A stretch of DNA of 64,000 nt from Novosphingobium sp. FSW06-99 (lineage in GTDB: Bacteria; Pseudomonadota; Alphaproteobacteria; Sphingomonadales; Sphingomonadaceae). Shown here one piece after another: positions 35,978-45,091 of this stretch. Numbering within the stretch: the first letter of the stretch is position 1; every line of letters begins with the position of its first letter. The notes beneath the pieces were generated by a model. That model saw only the letters and a list, made by a program, of their open reading frames with translations. It did no database searches and was not told the DNA's origin. The DNA lies in the NCBI RefSeq assembly GCF_001519065.1, contig NZ_KQ954262.1, forward strand, positions 1-64,000, given 5' to 3'. Both the position numbers and the translations under genes were made by a program.

Positions 35978-37188
35978 TGACCTCTCCAATAACGCGCATG
36001 GAGGGGACGCCCCCCGATGCGATAGACAAGTTCGGCCGGCTGGGCGACATCCCACACGGCAAGATCGGCCCACAGGCCCGGCGCCAGCGCGCCAATATCG
36101 CGCCGCCCCAGCGCGCGCGCGGCGTTGATGGTGACCGCGGCCAGACATTCGGCGACCGTCAGGCGGAACAGCGTCGCCCCCATGTTCATCGCCAGCAACA
36201 GCGATGTCATCGGGCTGGTCCCCGGGTTGCAATCGGTGGCAAGCGCGATCGGCACCCCCGCCGCGCGAAACGCGGCGACCGGCGGCAACACGGTTTCGCG
36301 GGTGAAATAATAAGCCCCGGGCAACAAAGTCGCCACCGTGCCCGCCGCCGCCATCGCGACAATGCCCGCATCATCGCAGTGTTCGAGATGGTCCGCCGAC
36401 AGCGCGCCATGGCGCGCAGCGAGCGCGGCACCGTGCAAGTTAGACAACTGTTCGGCGTGCAGCTTCACCGGCAAGTTCAGCGCACCTGCCGCCGCGAACA
36501 CGCGTTCGACTTGCGTGGCGGAAAAACCGATCCCTTCGCAAAAGGCATCGACCGCATCGACCAGCCCTTCGGCGGCGAGCGCGGGCAGCATCGTGTCGGC
36601 CACCAGATCGATATAGGCATCGGCGCGCCCGGCATATTCGGGCGGCAAGGCATGAGCGCCCAGGAACGTGGTGGCCACCGACACGCGCATCTGCGAGCCC
36701 AGCGCCCGCGCGGCGCGCAACATTGCGCGCTCTGCCGCCAGTTCCAGGCCATAACCCGACTTGATTTCGACCGTCGTCACCCCTTCGGCGATCATCTCAG
36801 CCAGGCGCGGCGCGCTTGCCGCGATCAGCCCGGCTTCATCGGCGGCGCGCGTCGCCCGCATGGTCGAAACGATCCCGCCCCCGGCCCGCGCAATCGCTTC
36901 ATAGCTGGCACCTTCCAGCCGCGCCTCGAATTCGCCCGCGCGGCTGCCACCATAGACCAGATGGGTGTGGCAATCGATCAGGCCGGGGGTGACCAGACGC
37001 CCGCCGCAATCGATCGTGCGGCCTGCGGCAAACGCTGGCGCCGCCTCGGCAGAACCGGCATAGACAATCCGCCCGTCGCGCGCAGCAACCACGCCTTGCT
37101 CGATCACCGCATCGGGCTGGCCAGGCACTGTCATCGGCAACAGCCGTGCCGCCGTCCAGACGGTATCGCACGACAAAGTTGCAGACAT
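35974..37188 (-). CDS. hutI: imidazolonepropionase
   Basis: The 404-residue amidohydrolase opens imidazolone propionate to N-formimidoyl-L-glutamate. The metal motif IDCHTHLVYGGSR (about residue 71), KSGYGLEL (about 145) and the ATDCNPGTSP segment are characteristic. AAGGG precedes the ATG at 37188 by about 7 nt. It is first in hutIHGU, with a HutC-type site 71 bp upstream shared with hutF. Confidence 0.96.
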   Translation of the reverse strand: MSATLSCDTVWTAARLLPMTVPGQPDAVIEQGVVAARDGRIVYAGSAEAAPAFAAGRTIDCGGRLVTPGLIDCHTHLVYGGSRAGEFEARLEGASYEAIARAGGGIVSTMRATRAADEAGLIAASAPRLAEMIAEGVTTVEIKSGYGLELAAERAMLRAARALGSQMRVSVATTFLGAHALPPEYAGRADAYIDLVADTMLPALAAEGLVDAVDAFCEGIGFSATQVERVFAAAGALNLPVKLHAEQLSNLHGAALAARHGALSADHLEHCDDAGIVAMAAAGTVATLLPGAYYFTRETVLPPVAAFRAAGVPIALATDCNPGTSPMTSLLLAMNMGATLFRLTVAECLAAVTINAARALGRRDIGALAPGLWADLAVWDVAQPAELVYRIGGRPLHARYWRGQ

Positions 37189-37258
37189 CGGCCACCCTTT
37201 CAAACGGCGGGAAACAGGATTCGCATGCCAAGGAATCGCATTGCCTCGGTCTGTTAAT

Positions 37259-37270
37259 ATGTATAGACAT
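37259..37270. promoter_or_regulatory. candidate HutC operator, hutI/hutF divergent promoter
   Basis: ATGTATAGACAT is a near-palindrome (ATGT-N-TA-N-ACAT) between the divergent hutI and hutF genes, 56 bp before hutF and 71 bp before hutI. The identical 12-mer occurs upstream of hutD (52784) and a 10/12 match upstream of the second hutH (47675). Confidence 0.75.
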
Positions 37271-37326
37271 TATTTTGCCGTCGCAAGCCCCTCTCTGCAC
37301 CGTAGGCCGATGAAAGGAAACCGGTA

Positions 37327-38676
37327 ATGCCCCAGACACTGTTTGCCACAACGGCCCTGTTGTCCGATGGCTGGCACAGCGCGGTGCGCATCACGGTGGA
37401 TGGGGGACGGATTACCGCGATCGACACCGACGCAGTCACTGCACCGGGCGACGAGCCTGTCGCGATCGCATTGCCCGGCCTTGGCAATCTGCATAGCCAC
37501 GCGTTTCAGCGCGGCATGGCGGGACTGGCCGAACGGCGCGGCGCCAGCGACGACAGTTTCTGGACCTGGCGCGAAGTGATGTACCGCTTTCTGGAACGCA
37601 TGGGGCCCGACGATCTGGCCGCGATTGCCGCGCTGGCCTATATCGAAATGCTCGAAACCGGGTTCACCCGCGTCGGCGAATTCCATTACCTGCACCACGA
37701 CCCGCACGGAAACGCCTATGCCGATCCCGCCGCGATGAGCGCGGCAATTGCCCAGGCCGCCGCGCAGACCGGCATCGCGCTGACGCTGTTGCCGGTGTTC
37801 TATGCCCATGGCGGGTTTGGCGGGGCGGCGCCCAATGCCGGGCAGCGCCGGTTCCTGACCGATCTTGACCGGTTTGCGCGCCTGCGCTCGGCGGCGGGAG
37901 ACGCGCTGGCGCCCCTACCCGATGCGGTACTGGGCCTGGCGCCGCATTCGTTGCGCGCGGCCACGCCCGACCAGATCGGCGCGCTGGCCACCATGGCCGG
38001 GACCGCGCCGATCCACATCCACATTGCCGAACAGACCCGCGAAGTCGACGATTGCCTGGCGTGGAGCGGCGCGCGACCGGTCGAATGGCTGCTCGACCAT
38101 GCTCCGGTCGATGCGCGCTGGTGCCTGGTCCACGCCACCCACATGACGCCTGCGGAAACCGACCGGCTGGCGCGCAGCGGGGCGACCGCCGGGTTGTGCC
38201 CGATTACCGAGGCCAACCTGGGCGACGGGCTGTTTCCCGCACGCGACTATCGCGGCGCCTGGGGCATCGGCAGCGATTCCAACGTGCTGATCGACGCCAG
38301 CGAGGAATTGCGGCTTTATGAATATGGCCAGCGGCTGGTCTATCGTGGGCGCAACTTGCTGGCGCCGGCGCCGGGCACCAGCACCGGCGCGGCGCTGTTC
38401 GGGCAAAGCCTGCGCGGCGGCGCGGCGGCGCTGGGTGCCCCGGCGGGGATCGCGGTGGGGCATAGCGCCGATCTGATCAGCCTCGATGCAGGACACCCCT
38501 GCCTGATCGGGCGCAGCGGCGACGCGCTGCTCGATGGCTGGATCTTTGCCGCCGGGCGCGGCGCCATCGATTGCGTCTGGCGCCATGGCGTCAAACTGGT
38601 ATCGCAAGGGCGCCATCACGCGCGCGATGCAATTGTCCGGCAGTATCGCGCCGTCCTGACCGGAATGCTTGAATGA
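37327..38676 (+). CDS. hutF: formimidoylglutamate deiminase
   Basis: The 449-residue amidohydrolase converts N-formimidoylglutamate to N-formylglutamate plus ammonia, linking hutI to hutG. The metal-binding GLGNLHSHAFQRGM (about residue 51), APHSLRA (about 204), HIAEQTREVDDC and GSDSNVLID motifs match HutF. AAAGGAAA lies 7 nt before the ATG. It is divergent from hutIHGU and coupled to hutC by ATGA. Confidence 0.95.
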   Translation: MPQTLFATTALLSDGWHSAVRITVDGGRITAIDTDAVTAPGDEPVAIALPGLGNLHSHAFQRGMAGLAERRGASDDSFWTWREVMYRFLERMGPDDLAAIAALAYIEMLETGFTRVGEFHYLHHDPHGNAYADPAAMSAAIAQAAAQTGIALTLLPVFYAHGGFGGAAPNAGQRRFLTDLDRFARLRSAAGDALAPLPDAVLGLAPHSLRAATPDQIGALATMAGTAPIHIHIAEQTREVDDCLAWSGARPVEWLLDHAPVDARWCLVHATHMTPAETDRLARSGATAGLCPITEANLGDGLFPARDYRGAWGIGSDSNVLIDASEELRLYEYGQRLVYRGRNLLAPAPGTSTGAALFGQSLRGGAAALGAPAGIAVGHSADLISLDAGHPCLIGRSGDALLDGWIFAAGRGAIDCVWRHGVKLVSQGRHHARDAIVRQYRAVLTGMLE

Positions 38677-39377
38677 AGCCTGTGCCGTTGCACGAACGTA
38701 TCCGCGCCGAAATCGAAAGCGCCATCATGGCCGGGCACTTGCGCCCCGGCGACCGAATCCCGAAGGAAACCGAGCTGATGGCGCAGTATGACTGCGCGCG
38801 GATGACGGTCAACAAGGCGCTGTCGGCGCTGGCGGGCGCTGGCATGCTGGAACGGCGCAAGCGAGCGGGTTCGTTCGTGGCGCGCCCGCGTGCGCAATCG
38901 ATGGTGCTCGACGTGCCCGATCTGGCCGCCGCGATCGCCGCGCGCGGACAACGCTATCGCTGGGACATCGCCAGCCGCAAGATCACCGCGCCCGACCGCG
39001 CCCAGGCCGAAGCGCTGGGCGTTTCGGCAAAAGTGCTGAGCGTGACGGGCGTGCATTTTGCCGAAGAGCTGCCGCTGGCCTTCGAAGAACGCATGGTCAA
39101 TCTGGCGCTGGTGCCCGGCATCGCCGACGCCGACCTGTCGCAGACCCCGCCCGGATCGTGGCTGATCGCGCATGTGCCATGGACCGAGGCGGAAAACCGC
39201 ATCAGCGCCGCCGCCGCCCCGCCCGCGATTGCCCGCGCACTGGGCATGGCGCGCGGCGCGCCGTGCCTGGTGCTGGAACGGCGCACCTGGCGCGGGCCCG
39301 ACACAGTGACCCGCGTGCGGCAATATTTCGTCGCCGACCGCTACGAACTGGTCGCCCGGTTCGGCCCCAATCTCTAG
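38673..39377 (+). CDS. hutC: GntR-family histidine utilisation repressor
   Basis: The 234-residue regulator has an N-terminal GntR winged helix (HERIRAEIESAIMAGHLRPG split near residues 6-25; CARMTVNKALSALAGAG near 45) and a C-terminal UTRA effector domain that in HutC binds urocanate. It overlaps hutF by ATGA. It should repress hutIHGU, hutFC and, through the shared 12-bp sites, the second hutH, receptor and hutD-transporter units. Its stop overlaps the convergent phosphoesterase stop at CTAG. Confidence 0.93.
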   Translation: MKPVPLHERIRAEIESAIMAGHLRPGDRIPKETELMAQYDCARMTVNKALSALAGAGMLERRKRAGSFVARPRAQSMVLDVPDLAAAIAARGQRYRWDIASRKITAPDRAQAEALGVSAKVLSVTGVHFAEELPLAFEERMVNLALVPGIADADLSQTPPGSWLIAHVPWTEAENRISAAAAPPAIARALGMARGAPCLVLERRTWRGPDTVTRVRQYFVADRYELVARFGPNL

Positions 39378-40252
39378 CGCAACATCAAAGTCAGGTCCTG
39401 CTGGCGTCCGGTGCCGTGCACGACCACCTGACCGGCATAAAAATCGATCCTGGCATACGATGTCTCGGGCGTGTCCAGCATCGCTTTCAGGTTGACGTAG
39501 TGGATCCCCGCGCGTTCCCCATAATTGCCATCATGGTTATGCCCGTCGATCCATATCTTTGCCGACGGATGGCGTTCGAGCAGCGCGCGCACGGCGTCTG
39601 CGTTCCACAAGTTGTGGGGATTTTCCGGCCAGAGCGGGAAGTGGCAGAACAGCATGGCCTTCAGCCCGCGACGGTCGGCGCTGTCCAGTTGGCGGTCTAT
39701 CCAGCGCAATTGCGTGGCACCGATACCGCCGTCCCATAGTGGTTTGTCGGGATAGAGTGTGGCGTGCAGCGCCATGCTGGCCCGCTCCTGCGCGCTGCCT
39801 TTGGGCCATTCGTAACTGCTGAGATCGTTGCCATCCGTGACGATGAACAGCCATCCTGACCGGACAAAGCTGTAATAGCGGCCCGGCATGCCCAGCTTGG
39901 CGGTGACCAGCGGTTTGTGCGCTTCGTCGATCGCGAATTCGTGGTTGCCGAGCACAAAATGCCAAGGATGGCGCGAACGCCGCGCAACCGCCAGCAGGGC
40001 GTCATAGCTCGCCCAGTCGCGGTCAATAAAGTCTCCGAGATGGACGACGAACGCGAGCTTGCGGCGATTGAAATCTGCAACTGCCGCCGCGAGTTTGGCC
40101 GGTACGGTGTGGTACAGGCGCTGGCCGCTGTCTGGCTCATCGGTATATTGCGCATCGGCAATCACGCCGATGCTGAGCTGCGGCGGCGGTGATGCCGCAG
40201 CAAGAGCAGACCAGAGCAAGACCGTTGTCGCCAATCGGAAACCCAAGCGCAT
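39374..40252 (-). CDS. secreted metallophosphoesterase, ADPRibase-Mn-like
   Basis: The 292-residue protein has a signal peptide (about residues 1-21) and a calcineurin-type fold with metal motifs VIADAQYTD (D33, Q35 in place of the usual DxH), HLGDFIDRD (73-74), LGNHE (102-105), and the C-terminal WIDGHNHDGNYG. The DxQ variant is typical of manganese-dependent ADP-ribose/CDP-alcohol diphosphatases. A periplasmic role in hydrolysing nucleotide-type phosphodiesters is likely. AAGGGA lies 8 nt before the ATG at 40252; an ATG three codons upstream is an alternative. It is divergent from an ECF sigma factor gene. Confidence 0.85.
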   Translation of the reverse strand: MRLGFRLATTVLLWSALAAASPPPQLSIGVIADAQYTDEPDSGQRLYHTVPAKLAAAVADFNRRKLAFVVHLGDFIDRDWASYDALLAVARRSRHPWHFVLGNHEFAIDEAHKPLVTAKLGMPGRYYSFVRSGWLFIVTDGNDLSSYEWPKGSAQERASMALHATLYPDKPLWDGGIGATQLRWIDRQLDSADRRGLKAMLFCHFPLWPENPHNLWNADAVRALLERHPSAKIWIDGHNHDGNYGERAGIHYVNLKAMLDTPETSYARIDFYAGQVVVHGTGRQQDLTLMLR

Positions 40253-40453
40253 CGACACCATCCCTTGCCCGTACCGAGCGCGAGGGTCTGCCCGTCGATT
40301 CTTTCACACTGAAGTCACCCGGCATTCTGTCACGCAGGATTCACGCAAGTCTCCTAACGCGGACCGGATCGCGGGCAACGTCTCAGGCACGGCCGATGCA
40401 GGGGTGACGGGCGACGCGAGGATTCACGGATATTCTGCATGGAGCGCGGTGCA

Positions 40454-40990
40454 ATGAACGATTCCGTGGCGATCTTGCTCCGGCGAGATGCCCGGCGCGA
40501 GGAAAAGGAATTGCGCGCGGCGTTACAGCGGTACGTCGGCGGTCGGCTTGGTCATCGCGACGACAGCGACGATATCGTGCAGGAAACATATCTTCGCTTT
40601 GTCGACTACCGACGCACCCGGCCCATCGAAAATGTCGGCGCATTCTGCTTTGCCGTGGCGCGAAACCTGATCCTCGATCATTTTCGTCGCCGCAGGAATG
40701 CGCCGCAGTCCGAACCCATTGACGAGACACTTGCCTGTACCCGGCCATTGGCCGAAGAAGTGCTCGACTATCGCCAGCGCGTGGCAATATTGGTGCGCGC
40801 GATGAAAACGATGCCCCCGCTGCGGCGCGAGGTATTCCTGCGCCGCCAACTCGATGACATTCCCGCCGCAACGATCGCCAGCGATCTTGGGTTGAGCCGA
40901 GCGGCGGTCGACAAGCATTGCACGCGCGCGCTCGCCGATCTGCGCGCAGCGCTCGAACGACGCGGACTGCCGCCGGGAGCACGGCGATGA
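40454..40990 (+). CDS. ECF sigma factor, FecI type
   Basis: The 178-residue sigma-70 relative has region 2 (HRDDSDDIVQETYLRFVDY, near residue 35) and region 4 (IPAATIASDLGLSRAAVDKH, near 137). It begins a sigma-FecR-TonB receptor set and overlaps fecR by ATGA. Such sigma factors direct transcription of the adjacent receptor when the receptor senses its ligand. GGAG lies upstream of the ATG at 40454; an earlier in-frame ATG at 40439 is possible. Confidence 0.92.
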   Translation: MNDSVAILLRRDARREEKELRAALQRYVGGRLGHRDDSDDIVQETYLRFVDYRRTRPIENVGAFCFAVARNLILDHFRRRRNAPQSEPIDETLACTRPLAEEVLDYRQRVAILVRAMKTMPPLRREVFLRRQLDDIPAATIASDLGLSRAAVDKHCTRALADLRAALERRGLPPGARR

Positions 40991-41883
40991 TGGGGCGGCC
41001 CGAACATGCTGCCGTTGAGCGCCCGGCATCGGACAGCGCTTCGATTGCCGCCGATGCCTATGCGACACGGCACGATCCCGCGCTCGCCGAGGCCCTGGCC
41101 GAAGTCGCCGCGCTCGGTCGCTTGTCTGACGAGGATGTGCGCGCAATGCGTGCGGCACGGCGCCGGCATCTCGCAACCGGCGCAACGTGCGCGCTGGTGC
41201 TGGCAATCGGTCTCGGCGCCTGGCAGGCCAGGATCCTCGCGCCCGCACGCGCGCCAACGTTGCATTATCAGACGCAACCGGGCCAACAGCGCGAAGTCGC
41301 ACTAGCCGACGGATCAAAGCTGGAGCTGAACGGTGCGACCGCGGTCGACGTTACCCTGGGCGGCCCGGAGCGGGACATCGTCTTGCAACGTGGTGAGGCC
41401 TATTTCGACATTGCGCACGATCCGAAACGGCCATGCGTGATTTCCGCCGCAGGCTCGCAAACCCGCGTGCTGGGCACCGCGTTCGATATCAATGTCGCGC
41501 GGCACGAAGTTAAAATTCAGGTCTATCGCGGTCTGGTGCGTTTTGGCGGGGCGAACGGCAGCGTGGATGTGGCCGCCGGCTGGCAATCGCGCTTTGCCGG
41601 AAACACGGCCCTCGCGCCGACACGGTTTGATCCCACGCAACAGGACTGGCGACACAAATGGCTGGATACCGATGGAATCCGCCTGGAAGATCTGGTTGAT
41701 GCGCTCAACCGCAGCGGCGGCCCGATCATCAATTCGCCACCGCCAAAGCTCGCCGGGCTGATGCTGGCCGGGCGCTTCAAACTGGACAATGCCCCGCACC
41801 TGTTGCGCGCGATCGGGCCCGCCTATGGCTTTGCAGCGGTAGAGCAAGGCGGCAAGATCGTGCTGAAGCCAGGCGTCATGTAA
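40987..41883 (+). CDS. FecR-family transmembrane sigma regulator
   Basis: The 298-residue protein has a cytoplasmic N-terminus that contacts the sigma factor, one transmembrane helix (about 62-80) and a periplasmic FecR domain (about 97-190, with REVALADGSKLELNG and RVLGTAFDINV) followed by a DUF4974-like STN domain. It relays the state of the TonB receptor to the ECF sigma factor. Confidence 0.9.
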   Translation: MMGRPEHAAVERPASDSASIAADAYATRHDPALAEALAEVAALGRLSDEDVRAMRAARRRHLATGATCALVLAIGLGAWQARILAPARAPTLHYQTQPGQQREVALADGSKLELNGATAVDVTLGGPERDIVLQRGEAYFDIAHDPKRPCVISAAGSQTRVLGTAFDINVARHEVKIQVYRGLVRFGGANGSVDVAAGWQSRFAGNTALAPTRFDPTQQDWRHKWLDTDGIRLEDLVDALNRSGGPIINSPPPKLAGLMLAGRFKLDNAPHLLRAIGPAYGFAAVEQGGKIVLKPGVM

Positions 41884-41987
41884 CTGCAAAAATTATGACA
41901 TCTTATTGAAACAAAATTATTTTGTCCTGATTTTGGATGCGCACCGTCTTCCGTTCGTGGGGCAATTACGTCCACTCGGAGGACATC

Positions 41988-44975
41988 ATGAAACGACTTA
42001 GGGGCAAATCGTTCATCACTTTGGCCACGACCCTGGCCGTGTTGACACCGGTTTGGGCGCAGGCTCATCCGGCCGAGGCAGGCACAGCCCGCGCGATCCG
42101 CTTTGACATCGATGCATCCGATTTGCGCAGCGCCATCTCGAAATTCTCGAAAGTGTCGGGTGTGCAGGTCGTGGTTGCGCCATATGCGTTGAACGGCCAG
42201 ACGAGTGGTGGCGTTCACGGGAGCATGAGCGCACGCGATGCGATCGACATGTTGCTGCGCGGAACCAGGCTGACCGCAACGTTCGACGGCGATGTCGCGG
42301 TGCTGAAGCCCGCAACACGGCGGCCAGACCGCGCTGCGCCCGCGGTCAGCAGTCAACTGGAATCCGGTTCGGCCCCGCTGCCCGACATCAGCAATGCCAA
42401 CCGCCCCGACGATATCATCGTTTCGGGCTATCGCCAGAGCATCGATGCCGCGCAGGCGCTGAAGCGTCACGCCGTGGGCGCCGAAGACGATATTCTGGCA
42501 ACCGATATCGCCGCCTTTCCAGACCTGAACCTGGCCGAATCGTTGCAACGCATTCCCGGCATCACCATCACGCGCGACACCGGTGAAGGCCGACAGATCG
42601 CGTTGCGGGGTCTTGGTGCAGACTTCACGCGCACGCAGTTGAACGGCATGGAAGTGCTGGGCAACACCGCATCGGGCATGGACAATCGGGGCGGGGTAAG
42701 CCGCACTCGGTCGTTCGATTACAGCCTGTTCGCCTCGGAACTGTTCAACCGGGTGGCGGTTCAGAAATCCTTTTCGGCCGAACAAGATGAAGGCGGCATT
42801 GCCGGCACAGTCCAATTGACCAGCGCCAAGGCGTTCGATGCCGGTGACAAATTGGTCATCTCCGCCAAAGGCCAGACCAATGAATATGCATCGGGCGTGA
42901 CCCCGCGCGTCGCCGCGCTGGTGTCGCACCGCTGGGGAGATTTCGCCGCGCTGGTGTCGGTTGCCTACAGCGAAATCAAGAGTGTGGAATTTGGCTATCG
43001 CAACTGGGGCTGGGGTCTGGTCAAGTATAACCCCGCCAACATCAGCCCCAACATCGACAGCACGACGCGCAACGCGCTGATCAACGGGGTCTATGCCCCG
43101 CAGGCGGAATCGCCGTCGAGCTGGTATACCGATCGCCATCGCCTGGGGCTGACCACGTCGCTGCAGTACCACCCCGGCAACGATTTCAAGCTCGACGTCG
43201 ATCTGCTCTACGGTCGCCTGGCCGATCACCGCGATGACTATGCGCTTGCCAGTGCCGGCAGCAACGCGCTGACAGGAACCCCGATCAGCGGCACGCAAGT
43301 CATCCAGTCGGCGGTCGTCGACAGCACCGATACCTTGCGTGCGGCAAGCTACACCGGCATCGATCTGCGTTCGGAACACCATATCATTGTCAATCATACC
43401 GATTTCTACCAGGGCGTGGCCAATGCCAGTTGGAACGTGTCCGATCGACTGACGGTGCACGCGCTTGGCGGTTACGAGGAATCGGATTTCGGGCAGCCGG
43501 TGTTCGACAAAGTGTTTCTCGAATTGAAGAACACCGCCTTCAGCTTTGACGATCGCCCGACGGTCCCAGTCAACACCTATGGCGCCAACCTGACCGACCC
43601 GAACAACTGGAATCTTCAGCGGCTGGACGTGCAGCAGAACAAGATTTCCAGCCAATATGCCAATGGCAAGATCGACCTCGACTATCGCCTTACCGACGTT
43701 CTAACATTCAAGGTCGGCGGGGAGTTCAAGCACTTTATCAATAGTGGCTATACCTGGGTGAACAAAGTGTTTCACAATGTTCCCACAGATACCGTCGTTC
43801 CAAACAATCTGAAGCAGGGTGTTGGAACGCAGACCTTGCTGCAATATACCGTTGGCAACGTCAACGGGGTATACAACTATATCGGCGATCCGACCAACCT
43901 TTCGCCGGCCTATCTTCAGGCGGGCAGCGATTACAAGATCGATGAACAGACCTGGGCCAGTTACATGCAGGTCGATCTCGATACGATGCTTGCAGGCATG
44001 CGCCTGCGCGCCAACGCAGGCTTGCGCTATTATTCGACCGATCTGACCTCATCAGGCCATCTTGCGACGGGTGGCGGGTATGAACCGGTTGCGATCGGCA
44101 CCGACAGCCACGCCTTTCTGCCGGCCGCAAACGTGGCGCTCGATGTCAGCAAGGAGGTCGTCGCGCGCCTGAGCGCAAGTCGCGATGTCAATCGTCCGGC
44201 TTTGGCCGATCTTGCCGCAGCGGGTTCGATCACCACGCGCCCGAATGGCGGCAGCCTCAGCCTGGGCAATCCCTATCTGCGGCCGTACATGGCGACCTCG
44301 GTCGAAGGATCGGTCGAATATTACATGGATCACCACGGGTTTGCGTCGCTCGGGTTTTTCTTCAAGCACATGGACAGCTTCATCACCTCGGCCACGACCA
44401 ATGTACCGTATGGCCAGACCGGCCTTCCGCTGTCGCTGCTGGTGCAGGGCGAGGATGCCAGTACGGTGTTCACGGTAACCCAGCCGATCAACGGCCCGGG
44501 CGCCAACATCAAAGGTCTGGAAGCAGCCCTTCAGCATGATTTCAATTTCCTGCCCGGCGCACTCAAGCATTTTGGCGTGGTCGCCAATGGCACCTGGTTC
44601 GATGGTGCACAGACCGTGTTCTACAGCGGCGTGCCCAAAGTACTGCCGCTATACAACCTTTCAAAATGGGCCGCCAACGCGACGTTGTATTATGAGAATT
44701 TGGTGTGGGGCGCGCGCATTTCAGATGCCTATCGCAGCGGCTATCTGACGGGCGCCGGGACCGATATCAACAACAGCGGCGATGGCTATCGCGGTACCAA
44801 CAACGTTGATTTTCAGGCGCATTACAACATCCGGCCCCGCATGCGGCTGATTGCCGAAGCGATCAACCTGACCAACGAACCGATCGTCCAGTCGGTTGAC
44901 CTCAACGCCAACCGGACCGAAGTCTACACCAAGAGCGGGCGGACCTTTACATTCGGTTTCAGCGCCGAATTCTGA
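41988..44975 (+). CDS. TonB-dependent transducer-receptor with STN domain (TonB-Xanth-Caul type)
   Basis: The 995-residue protein has a signal peptide (to about residue 25), an STN signalling domain (about 34-100) that contacts FecR, a TonB box region DDIIVSGYRQS, and a large receptor of the Xanthomonas/Caulobacter type (DLNLAESLQRIPGITITRD, RQIALRGLGADF). CGGAGG precedes the ATG at 41988. The barrel ends in FSAEF. Together with the upstream sigma and FecR it forms a cell-surface signalling system. The ligand is unknown; the neighbouring secreted phosphoesterase hints at a phosphorylated compound. Confidence 0.93.
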   Translation: MKRLRGKSFITLATTLAVLTPVWAQAHPAEAGTARAIRFDIDASDLRSAISKFSKVSGVQVVVAPYALNGQTSGGVHGSMSARDAIDMLLRGTRLTATFDGDVAVLKPATRRPDRAAPAVSSQLESGSAPLPDISNANRPDDIIVSGYRQSIDAAQALKRHAVGAEDDILATDIAAFPDLNLAESLQRIPGITITRDTGEGRQIALRGLGADFTRTQLNGMEVLGNTASGMDNRGGVSRTRSFDYSLFASELFNRVAVQKSFSAEQDEGGIAGTVQLTSAKAFDAGDKLVISAKGQTNEYASGVTPRVAALVSHRWGDFAALVSVAYSEIKSVEFGYRNWGWGLVKYNPANISPNIDSTTRNALINGVYAPQAESPSSWYTDRHRLGLTTSLQYHPGNDFKLDVDLLYGRLADHRDDYALASAGSNALTGTPISGTQVIQSAVVDSTDTLRAASYTGIDLRSEHHIIVNHTDFYQGVANASWNVSDRLTVHALGGYEESDFGQPVFDKVFLELKNTAFSFDDRPTVPVNTYGANLTDPNNWNLQRLDVQQNKISSQYANGKIDLDYRLTDVLTFKVGGEFKHFINSGYTWVNKVFHNVPTDTVVPNNLKQGVGTQTLLQYTVGNVNGVYNYIGDPTNLSPAYLQAGSDYKIDEQTWASYMQVDLDTMLAGMRLRANAGLRYYSTDLTSSGHLATGGGYEPVAIGTDSHAFLPAANVALDVSKEVVARLSASRDVNRPALADLAAAGSITTRPNGGSLSLGNPYLRPYMATSVEGSVEYYMDHHGFASLGFFFKHMDSFITSATTNVPYGQTGLPLSLLVQGEDASTVFTVTQPINGPGANIKGLEAALQHDFNFLPGALKHFGVVANGTWFDGAQTVFYSGVPKVLPLYNLSKWAANATLYYENLVWGARISDAYRSGYLTGAGTDINNSGDGYRGTNNVDFQAHYNIRPRMRLIAEAINLTNEPIVQSVDLNANRTEVYTKSGRTFTFGFSAEF

Positions 44976-45065
44976 TCGGATCGGGACCCGTCGGATGCAA
45001 ACGGGTGTCGATATCGGACGTCGAACGCAGCCGCTCGCCCGCTTCGGCGCGGCGGCACATGAAGA

Positions 45066-45090
45066 AGGGGGGCTTTCGCCCCCCTTTTTT
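45066..45090 (+). terminator. terminator after the FecA-type receptor
   Basis: GGGGGG (45067-45072) and CCCCCC (45079-45084) form a stem with a 6-nt loop, followed by TTTTTT. It lies 91 nt after the receptor stop. The minus-strand side has only a weak TTCTTC tract, but it could also help stop the convergent receptor transcript whose stop is at 45092. Confidence 0.85.
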
Positions 45091-45091
45091 A

